Below, piece after piece: positions 11,828 through 19,365 of a stretch of 64,000 bases of DNA. Origin of the DNA: Macrothele yani (taxonomy: Eukaryota; Arthropoda; Arachnida; Araneae; Macrothelidae); the NCBI GenBank assembly GCA_039090855.1, contig CM077002.1, positions 84,200,194 to 84,264,193 on the forward strand. Direction: 5' to 3'. Position 1 is the stretch's first letter. Each line of letters opens with the position of its first letter. The translations under genes and the position numbers were made by a program. The notes beneath the pieces are model-generated. The model searched no databases. It had not been told where the DNA came from and saw nothing but the letters and a program-made list of their open reading frames with translations.

Positions 11828-12022
11828 GTAGGGGTATAACTATATCCCCGAGAGCACCTAAGTCTATAACGAGTCGCCTGTCTCTAGTTTAGGGCCACTG
11901 CTTGCAGGGGAATGACAAAGTTGGTGCTTTTGAATAATATCACCACCAAAGCCTTATTCGGTACTCGAATCTGGGCCCAAGCAGAATCCAGTACATCTGA
12001 CCACTCAGCCACTGAGGCAGCT
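11828..12022 (-). mobile_element. SINE-A copy 5, minus strand, old
   Basis: The middle (CGCCTGTCTCTAGTTTAGGGCC) and the tRNA-like head in reverse (B-box complement GGTACTCGAATCTGGG, A-box complement CCACTCAGCCACTGAGG) are recognisable. The 3' end is diverged. An old copy. Confidence 0.65.
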
Positions 12023-13394
12023 AACATAGATTATGGAAGCTCAAACATGCAGGAGAACTTTCTCCTACGATTATGAATTTGAATTGTACTCTGAAAAACA
12101 ATTGTCACTCACCCAAGTTTACCCTCGAAAAAAATTATTTCTGCAGTAGCCGTTTCGTATTCTGTTTCAAGCAAACTTGAAGTTGTAGTTTTTTATCTTT
12201 ATGTCACCACGCTGTTAAAGTTTGATGGATATCGGATGATAGATTTGTGCGATGGAGATGCATTTCAATAATTGCAAACCTTTTTCGATGCAGTACGTTT
12301 GAGAATCTGTGACACTGAATGTTACTTGGCTTTTGATGTTCCCTTTCATTACCTGATGATATTACTCAGAATATTTTCAGAAGAGTAGCCAGTAATGACA
12401 AAAAGTTTCTGAGCAAAAGTTTATTTCCCATCAGAAGAAATTTGGTAAGGCTGGCTCTGAAAAGTTATGGCTGGCTCTGAAAAGGAAATAAATTTCAGAA
12501 CACCTTCACTTTGAGCGCTAGTGGCAATGATATAATTCCAGAATTGCACTATTACATCACAAATTATAGTCTATTTTGTTCCATCCCCGATAGCGTACGA
12601 TCATTGAACTTCGTCCTGGTAATAGTAGGAAAAGTATAAGTCAAGATTTATTTAATTACTATACTTCAGCCGTTTGTAAAGTTAATTTAAAATCGTTTCA
12701 CGAATTCTCTAGTAAGAATGCACTCTTCACTATTGAGTTTCATGCAAGAAGTTTTCGGTACAATGCCAAAAAATATATGGAATCTTGTGCCTTGCTCTAA
12801 ATTTTATTGTGTTCTCTTTTTCTGTTCAAGATCGTGACCATAAAACTTTATCTCCAAACTGAGATAATAAAACATAGTGATGTTCTATATTTCATTAATA
12901 CGCCAGATAATTCTTTGTATATTTGCAATTCACAGCATTAGGTTTTCTGTACCGTTAGTTTCATATTACGAAGTCTGATAAAACAAGACAATAGTAGATG
13001 CAGAAGTCACAAGTTCCATTAAAAAGACCCAAAGTATCTCTGTATTGAAACTGAATTTTTTTTTACGTTTTCTTCTTTTTATCTGGACGAAATTTTGTTC
13101 CACAGAATGAATGAAGTCATTGACAGATTAATCGATAAAAATGCCGTTGTTCGTCATACTTTCGGCTTACGTTTTCGGAGTCAGTGATATGTAAATCCCG
13201 GAGAAAAACACCTGTACTTTTTACCTGTGTGTTTAAACACTTCATCCTTATATTCGACCTCTTCCAGAAACATGAATTTAGATCATATAGTACTGCACGT
13301 CCACATCGTAATTACTTATTTTAGAGCTACAGTTGTTAAGAAATTAATGAGTCAGATACGAGAGCGCAAGTCAAAGGTATTTTTCCGCCATTCG
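12023..13394. other. Unassigned AT-rich stretch
   Basis: No gene recognised. A short direct repeat GGCTGGCTCTGAAAAG occurs twice at about 12450-12485. Confidence 0.4.
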
Positions 13395-13398
13395 ATAC

Positions 13399-13560
13399 TG
13401 TGACGTACCTGCCAGCAGGACGCACACGACATAAAGGCAGATAGCAGTCAGAACAAACGTCCGCGTAGCTCAATTGGTAGAGTGACATATTCCGGAATGA
13501 GGTGATCCGGGTTCGAATCCTGGCGTGGACAGAAAAGACGGAGAAATTTACTTCGTTATA
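13399..13560 (+). repeat. 5' LTR of the TRIM
   Basis: 162 bp, starting TG. About 60 bp of unique leader are followed by the tRNA-like block and a 29-bp tail ending in CTTCGTTATA. It differs from the 3' LTR at only a few positions, so the element is not old. Confidence 0.92.
13459..13531 (+). other. tRNA-like sequence in the 5' LTR (A box and B box)
   Basis: The 73 bases fold as a tRNA. The acceptor stem GTCCGCG/CGTGGAC forms seven pairs (one G-U). The D arm is GCTC-AATTGGTA-GAGT, and the T arm CCGGG-TTCGAAT-CCTGG has a perfect 7-base loop. The A box (TAGCTCAATTGG) and B box (GGGTTCGAATCC) of a type 2 Pol III promoter are intact. The anticodon arm is abnormal: it folds with a six-base loop around TCCGGA, so no anticodon can be assigned with confidence. 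I call it tRNA-like, not a tRNA gene. Pol III activity is an inference. Confidence 0.88.
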
Positions 13561-13561
13561 A

Positions 13562-13573
13562 TGGCGCCTGAAC
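13562..13573 (+). other. Primer-binding site of the TRIM
   Basis: TGGCGCCTGAAC starts one base after the LTR. It differs at one position from TGGCGCCCGAAC, the complement of the 3' end of tRNA-Lys(UUU) used by many retroelements, and is identical to the first 12 bases of the Gypsy-B site at 60071. Confidence 0.88.
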
Positions 13574-13810
13574 TTTCCGGATGACCCGGCCGTTCAAAAT
13601 CTCGCATTGGTGTGATGTTCTTTCCACACCGCGAGATAGGAAAAATCAGAGAACCCCTTCTCCAGCGCTTCGAAAAATAAAAATGTGTGATGTTGCATTC
13701 CACACACTAGATTGACTGGGAGTTCTCGAGTGCACGTTCTACAGCGGATGGCTGCCTGCAACGATTCATGGTCATGGCTGACCCGTGGGCCATGCCCCCG
13801 GCCCTCTTTC

Positions 13811-13824
13811 GGGGGGGGGGGTGA
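13811..13824 (+). other. Polypurine tract of the TRIM
   Basis: A run of 11 G followed by TGA stands directly before the 3' LTR. In Gypsy-A the tract likewise ends in TGA just before the LTR's TG. This is the expected primer site for plus-strand DNA synthesis. Confidence 0.85.
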
Positions 13825-13986
13825 TGTGACGTACCTGCCAGCAGGACGCACACGACATAAAGGCAGATAGCAGTCAGAAGAAACGTCCGCGTTGCTCAAT
13901 TGGTAGAGTGACTTATTCCGGAATAAGGGGATCCGGGTTCGAATCCTGGCGTGGACAGAAATGACGGAGAAGTTTACTTCGTTATA
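13825..13986 (+). repeat. 3' LTR of the TRIM
   Basis: 162 bp, same limits as the 5' LTR. Its tRNA-like block lies at 13885-13957. Here the anticodon arm is a perfect 16-base palindrome CTTATTCCGGAATAAG. Confidence 0.92.
13885..13957 (+). other. tRNA-like sequence in the 3' LTR
   Basis: Same fold as at 13459-13531, with acceptor, D and T arms intact and the same B box. Differences lie mainly in the anticodon and variable region and one A-box base (GTTGCTC for GTAGCTC). Confidence 0.85.
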
Positions 13987-13990
13987 ATAC

Positions 13991-14316
13991 TTATAACTTT
14001 TCAACGAACTCCTTGTTGAGATTACAGCATCAGTTTTGTTGTTTTTACTACAGTGAATAGTGTGAAGGGACCATTATCTGTTTGTAGGGTAAATCAAATA
14101 AGCACCGCAGCCTGAAGATAGCCTGTTTTTGCAATCACGTATAATGTTTTGAAGGGGAAGCCTGGTTTACCAACAAGCACGTGTTTCATATTCCTCATTT
14201 GTTCATTAGACTACAGCTGCACCATAATAAATGCGTTTATTGTCATCCTTCACCTCCAGTGGGCAACTGTTTGAAATATTTCATCAGTCTGTCGACGGAC
14301 ATGTTACCTACACTGA
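13991..14316. other. Unassigned stretch between TRIM and SINE-A copy 6
   Basis: No gene or repeat recognised. The first TTTT after the TRIM lies here at about 13997. Confidence 0.4.
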
Positions 14317-14325
14317 TGTACAGTG

Positions 14326-14546
14326 GCCGCCCCAGTGGCGCTGCGGTCTAAGTGATGGCTTCTGACAATTCGTACGAGATGGGTTTGGGTTCGAATCCCG
14401 TTGAGGCATGGATGTTGTGTTTGTCTTACGGCACTGGCTCTCTTCCTTCCCTGGAACCAGTGACCCTAAGTTAGGGACGGGTGACTGCTCAGTGCCCAAG
14501 GACTTGCTAAAGGTGATCGTTAAACTCCCAAACAAACAAACAAAAG
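14326..14546 (+). mobile_element. SINE-A copy 6, full length with target duplication
   Basis: The head begins GCCGCCCCAGTGGCGC; the B box (GGGTTCGAATCC) is intact. The 3' tail is a CAAA repeat (AACAAACAAACAAAA) instead of pure A. A 9-bp direct repeat TGTACAGTG lies at 14317-14325 and 14547-14555. The body keeps the GGGACGGGTGACTGCT core. Confidence 0.9.
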
Positions 14547-14555
14547 TGTACAGTG

Positions 14556-14902
14556 CAATCATATAGCCACAAGATGATAATGAGTACACGGTTTCTAGGA
14601 GGGCAGCATAGATTGCTATGACCATACTTTGCACAAGCAACTCTGTCATCGTGACTTTTCGTAGAGTAAGCAGCTGAATGTGCATCAGGACATTCTACAT
14701 TAATCAATCCTCATGCTTAAGAGAGACATCTGATATCAGGTCAGCCTAATAACTGATGTATCTCAATAACAAATGTATCACACTCTAATTGGTGTTTTAC
14801 TAATCTTTGGATGAACCCATTATTTCTGCATTCATTCGATATTGAATAGAAAGCTCTTTTCTTTCTTCAAACGAATGAAGATTTCCATTCGGTCAGTGCA
14901 CC
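14556..14902. other. Unassigned stretch
   Basis: Nothing recognisable between the SINE and the 3' end of the RTE-like LINE. Confidence 0.4.
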
Positions 14903-15104
14903 AAATTCATCATCATCATTGTCAACCATTATCAATCCACTGCTGGACGAAGGTCTCCCCAAGTTTCCTCCACAACAATTTGTCTTGTGCCAGTCTCCTC
15001 CATGTCACTCCCGCATACTTTCGAATTTCATCCACCCATCTCCCATGTGGTCTTCTTCTGGGTCTTTTCCTGTCCCTTGGAATCCAATCTAAAATTTCGG
15101 CTGT

Positions 15105-16115
15105 TCATCGATGGTCTGTCCTTCTCGCAGTATGTCCAGCCCATTGCCATTTCAGGTATTTAACTCTGATCATGACGTCTTCCACTCTTGTCATTTTTCG
15201 GATCCACGAGTTCCTCTTCTTATCTCTCCTGGTTACACCAAGCATGCACCTCTCCATGCTGCTTTGAGTAGTCTGCAGCCTTTGTATGTCTCTTTTAGTT
15301 AAGGTCCACGTCTCTGCACCATACGTAAGCACTGGAAGGATGCATTGATCAAACACTTTTCTTTTAAGACATAATGGCATATTGCTCTTGAAAATTATGC
15401 TGTTTCTTCCAAAAGCTCTCCAGGCAAGTTTTGTACGCCAATTAATTTCTTCATCAATGTGACCCTCACTTGATATCTGCTGTCCAAGATAAACGTACGT
15501 GCCTGTTATCTCCAGCTTTTCTCCATCAATCGATAAATCTTCATTTCTTGTAAAAGCATTGAACATCACTTTTGCTTTCTGAAAGTTCATTTTTAATCCC
15601 ACTTCTTTACTCTTGTCAGCAAGTTCCTGGATTATACTCTGCAGCTCTGATGGGGTAGTAGCAAAAATGACTACGTCATCAGCAAAACGAAGGTGGGTTA
15701 GATAATCTTCATTAATCTTTATCCCCTTGTTTTCCCAGCTCAGCGACTGAAAGACACCCTCCAATGTGGCTTTAAAGAGCTTCGGAGATATGGTGTCACC
15801 TTGTCTCACTCCCTTTCCAATTTTTATGTGTGTTGTATTTTCAAACAGCCGAATCTTTGCACTTGCATTTTCATAGATGTTATTAATAATGTTAATGTAT
15901 GCATCTTCAATACCGCAGGATTTCAGAGCCATTGCAACTGCTGATGGTTTCACCGAATCAAAGGCTTTTTCATAATCGATAAAAGCCATGCACAATGGAA
16001 GTTCATATTCCCTCGCTCTTTCAATTAGTTCCCTCAGTGCGTGGATATGATCTATTGTGCTGTAGCCACTCCTGAATCCAGCTTGTTCTCTCGGTTGAGC
16101 CATGTCCAGTGTCAC
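15105..16115 (-). pseudogene. LINE reverse transcriptase core
   Basis: 336 codons. The blocks are REQAGFRSGYSTIDHI (RT1/2 region), CMAFIDYEKAFDSV (motif A with catalytic Asp), GKGVRQGDTISPKLFKATLE (motif B), HLRFADDVVIFATT (motif C with the two catalytic Asp, FADD) and VGLKMNFQKAKVM (motif D). The thumb-like part with VYLGQQISSEG and GAETWTLTKRD follows. The TGA at 15105-15107 is probably a mutated Trp codon, because the same frame stays open to 14922 and keeps the typical end RPRRRPHGRWVDEIRKYAG. Confidence 0.9.
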
Positions 16116-16203
16116 CTTTAAGCGGTGTGAAATAGCTTTAGTAAAAATTTTATAAACTACTGATAGGAGGCTGATAGGTCTGTAGTTTCTGAGATCCTCA
16201 ATG

Positions 16204-16509
16204 TCACCTTTTTTTATGTAGCAGGATCATTGTAGCGGTGTTCCAATCCTCAGGAATCTTCCCTTCATTAAGGCATCTAGTGAAAATTTGGGCGAGTACT
16301 GTTTCGATTTCTCCACTTGCTTCTTGTATGATGTCTACAGTAATTGCATCTTCTCCTGGAGCTTTCCCCCGCTTCATGTTCTTGATTGCATGTGTAACGT
16401 CTGCTGGGAGGACTGGAGGAACTCTGGTACTGGTACCTTTCATGATGTCTGGAGTACATGTATCATCCCTTTCATATAATTTGGAGTAGAAATCTTTCAC
16501 TCTTGTCAA
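16204..16509 (-). pseudogene. N-terminal part of the LINE reverse transcriptase
   Basis: About 100 codons containing the RT entry block MKRGKAPGEDAITVDII and IPEDWNTATMILLHKK (PxxWxxxxIxLIxKKG). A frameshift at the run of A/T near 16210 separates it from the main RT segment. Confidence 0.85.
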
Positions 16510-17116
16510 AATTTCTGCTTCTATTTCTTGTTACAGAACCATCTTCTTTTCTCAGTGCCAAAATCTGTTTTCTTCCCTTACTGAGATGTCCCTTTGCTAT
16601 CTTTAGGCTTTGGTTGTTTTGAATTGCTTTCCTCACTAGTTCACAGTTGAATTTCCTTACGTCTTCAGTGATACTTTTTCGTACTGTCTTGCATAGGTTT
16701 ATATATTCCATTTTGGAAGTCACATCTTCTTTAGTTGTCCTCATCTCTCTTCTTTTTTGCATCAACATTTTGGTTTTTCCTGATAATTTGTTCACATGCA
16801 ACTTGTTCTTAGACCCAGCTAATTTTGTTGCTGTTTCCATAAGAGCTTTGGTTACTTTTCTGTTAACTTCAGAGATGTCCACTTCTTCCGATGTTAGGCC
16901 TTCTAAAGCAGAGAACCTGTTCTGCAGTTCCAACTTGAAGGTATTATGGTGTTTTTTAAGGTTGGTTATGTCAATTGATTTTGTTTGTCTTATGAGCTTG
17001 CGACTTTCAAGTTTAGTGTTGAGGTGCATCTTACATCTCACCAATCTATGGTCACTACCTGTGTTAAACTTGTTTAGCACACTGCAATATTCTATGACGA
17101 AGTTTTTGTTACACAT
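16472..17116 (-). pseudogene. LINE linker region between endonuclease and RT
   Basis: 214 codons. It begins with the end of the endonuclease, including TGSDHRLVRCKM, the conserved SDHxxV catalytic His block. A Lys-rich, helix-prone linker follows. It ends by frameshift before the RT. I see no separate domain in the linker. Confidence 0.75.
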
Positions 17117-17883
17117 AATAAAATCGATTTCACTTGTCTTCCCATTTGGATGTCTCCATGTCCATTTCCTGGTCGGCTTTTTCTTGAAAAAGAGTTCAAG
17201 ATAAAAAACCCTTCTGCCTCTGCAAACTCAACGAGAGTATTTAAACGCTGGTTTCTGTTGCCGTGACCGAATTTACCTACTGAAGTTTTATTCTGTTGCC
17301 GTTGCCCTATTTTTGCATTGAAATCTCCCATAATTATCTTCAAGTGCTGCTTACCTTTATTATTTAGATCACGAATTTCTTCATAAAATTCTTCAATTTC
17401 TTCTTCAGCATGACTTGTGGTGGGTGCATAAGTTTGAATAATCTGAGCCTGGTATCTTTTCGAAAGTTGGATAACGAGTCGTGCAGCTCTGTCGGAGGAA
17501 CGTTCAACTTCTACAACTTTATCCTTCAGTTTCTTGTTTATTATAAATCCAACACCACTAGTTCTGCCAGTATCTGTCCCACGATAGTAGAAGAGATGTC
17601 CCCTTTTCAGTTCAATGAGATCTTCTCCTTTTCTCCTTACCTCACTTTGCCCGACGATGTCGCACTTGATCCTTTGTAGTTCCTCTTCCAATTCAAGAAG
17701 CCTTGAATCAGAAGATAGGGAGCGTCCATTATACGTAGCCAAGGTCAGCATCAGATGGCAGCCTAGTCCGGTCCTCCGGGGATTATTAGCACCCTCTGCC
17801 TTCATGTCACACTGGCCGCTGCCTTGGCCAGGTACATTCCAGCTGCCGGAGACTGAGGGCCAAGATTTAAGTTGTGGAGTCAT
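17092..17883 (-). pseudogene. LINE endonuclease domain (5' part of RTE-like ORF)
   Basis: It encodes an AP-endonuclease-like domain that nicks target DNA for primed reverse transcription. Visible blocks are LTLATYNGRSL (the N-terminal xTWNVRxL-type block), DIVGQSEVRRKG (the QExR-type active-site Glu block), GVGFIINKKL, IQTYAPT (the xxYAPT block) and IIMGDFNAKIG (the GDFNxxxG catalytic block). Near 17200 a frameshift diverts the last 35 residues; the proper continuation (KKPTRKWTWRHPNG, then the SDHRLV block) runs in the frame of the next segment. ATG at 17883 is a plausible start. Confidence 0.85.
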
Positions 17884-18055
17884 TTTGGAGGGGTTTGGCC
17901 ATAACTCATCACGCTGGCCAAGCGGGTTGGTGAGTGTGGAATAGCATTTCCTCTAATCCCGATGGTATAGTTATACCGCTATTGGCGGTCGTCAGAGCCC
18001 CTTAGTGGGAACAGGATGTACCACGAGAAGGCGGGGTTAACATTTGTCAAGGAGA

Positions 18056-18740
18056 GGCTGTGATGTTACGCATCATACTGATACGTAATTTTTATGTCGG
18101 AATAATTTAAAGTAGCAGGAGGCTGAGGCAGCTTTAGTTGTGTACAGTATTAGAGGGCTCGTAGTGTCGCCACGTCAAAGAATTTAACTTAAAGAGTAGT
18201 TTGTTTCTGTGGGAATGGAACGTAAAGGTGGTAGATGGCTAAGGCGTAGGCACCACAGTTCGCTGCGATAAGTAGGTGGTTGGTCCACGACGTCTCGATT
18301 CTTACTTTGGCAGACGTAGAAAGCCGTTCGGACTATAAAAGGTTTGGAAGAAATTTATCATCGTATATATTAAATTTGTTCACTGTGTCATGCAAAGATT
18401 GAATTTGAGAAGTAGTCATTTCTGTGTGCAATGAGATTTATTTTTTATTGGTTAAATCAGTGTAGGCCCATCCTCACCTAACCAATGAGATTTCCCGTGT
18501 AAAAGAACATTCACTCAGAACATGATAAATTCTAATATTTAGCTCTGGATCTGTCTGTCAATCGCTGACACGCTACTAAAAATAATTTATCAATGAACGC
18601 TATGTAACTTGAGGTCGAGGCCTGGAGTGCAACAACATGCGATTTAATTATTTCTCCATTTTACTTTACAGAGACGCTTTTATTATATTTTTCAGAGTGG
18701 ACGATACAACAATGAGGGCTCACTGAATTACGACATCTTG
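18056..18740. other. Unassigned stretch
   Basis: No gene recognised. A weak tRNA-like string (GATGGCTAAGGCGTAGGC, near 18237) has no convincing B box. Confidence 0.4.
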
Positions 18741-19002
18741 CTTAATGCTTCGTGCGACCACTTTAATGCTTCGTGGAACCACTTAATGCTTCTTGTGACC
18801 ACTTTAATGCTTCGTGGAACAACGTAATGCTTCGTGGGACCACTTAATGCTTCGTAGGACCACTTAATGCTTCGTGGGACCACTTAATGCTTCGTGGGAC
18901 CACTTAATGCTTCGTGGGACCACTTAATGCTTCGTGGGACCACTTAATGTTTCGTGGGACCACTTAATGCTTCGTGGGACCACTTAATGCTTCGTGGGAC
19001 CA
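18741..19002 (+). repeat. 20-bp minisatellite, 13 units
   Basis: Tandem array of the unit cttaatgcttcgtgggacca. The units at the right end are identical or nearly so. Units 1-4 at the left end are more diverged and two of them are 21 bp. This gradient suggests homogenisation from the right. The array ends directly against a Tc1 relic. Confidence 0.95.
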
Positions 19003-19007
19003 CTTTT

Positions 19008-19215
19008 CGACCGGGTAACATCCCGAGGTTGCATCAACTCCAGGTGTGTGTACAGTTTGTTGGGGATCTGCAAACAAGTTGTTTTTATTCCAGTCCACAA
19101 TTCCGGTATGGAGCTGAGTGGTGTGTTGAACTACCACCCCTGGCATTCCACAACATTTCACACAGACGCTCAATTGGGTTGAGATCACGCAAGTTTGAGG
19201 GTCACCCGAAATGTT
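19008..19215 (-). pseudogene. Tc1/mariner transposase fragment (T3)
   Basis: On the minus strand, LRDLNPIERLCEMLWNARGG matches the last catalytic block (DLNPIEHLWDxL) of Tc1/mariner transposases. Only this C-terminal piece remains and it is frame-broken. Confidence 0.7.
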
Positions 19216-19257
19216 ACATCAGCATTATGTTCGTCGAACTATCCTTTCATGAAGTAG

Positions 19258-19365
19258 GACCTTCTTTTCCTGGAACCAGTCGCCCTAAATTAGGGACGGA
19301 CGAGCGACTGCTTGTAGCTCATCGAGTTGCTCATGGTGGTCGTAAAACACCGAAACAAACAAATC
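19258..19365 (+). mobile_element. SINE-A copy 7, 3' half only
   Basis: It begins at CTGGAACCAGT and keeps the conserved 3' half (CCCTAAATTAGGGACGG, then CGACTGCTTGTAGC) and a CAAACAAACAAA-type tail. The loss of the tRNA head looks like 5' truncation during retrotransposition. Confidence 0.85.

Larger units (their letters stand above)
13399..13986 (+). mobile_element. Complete TRIM-type LTR element with tRNA-like LTRs
   Basis: Two direct repeats of exactly 162 bp (13399-13560 and 13825-13986) flank a 264-bp internal region with no coding capacity. Both repeats begin TGTGACGTACC and end TTCGTTATA. A 4-bp duplication ATAC stands directly outside (13395-13398 and 13987-13990), as LTR integrases produce. 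A primer-binding site TGGCGCCTGAAC follows the first LTR after one base, and a G-rich polypurine tract (13811-13824) precedes the second. These are the defining parts of a terminal-repeat retrotransposon in miniature. It needs another element's proteins; the Gypsy elements in this window have very similar primer sites and a Gypsy-B LTR ends in the same CGTTATA. Each LTR holds a foldable tRNA-like sequence. No TTTT occurs anywhere inside. Confidence 0.93.
14903..18055 (-). mobile_element. Near full-length RTE-like LINE, minus strand
   Basis: A non-LTR retrotransposon of about 3.1 kb, read right to left: a short 5' leader (about 18055-17884), an apurinic-type endonuclease, a linker, a reverse transcriptase and a short C-terminal domain. 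Reading stops at 14922-14924 and the 3' end carries a GATGATGATGAA microsatellite tail, which fits RTE-type LINEs that end in short tandem repeats rather than poly(A). Frameshifts near 17200, 16530 and 16210 and a nonsense codon at 15105 break the single expected reading frame, so it is probably inactive but recent. Confidence 0.85.

Noticed and set aside
13459..13531. A functional tRNA gene
   Set aside because: The anticodon loop is abnormal and the sequence recurs inside defined LTRs with target duplications, so it is part of a mobile element.
16647..17204. 185-codon plus-strand frame with hydrophobic stretches
   Set aside because: Antisense shadow of the LINE endonuclease-linker region on the minus strand; no membrane-protein family recognised.
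18741..19002. CRISPR-like array
   Set aside because: The 20-bp units are directly tandem with no spacers and the genome is eukaryotic; it is a minisatellite.
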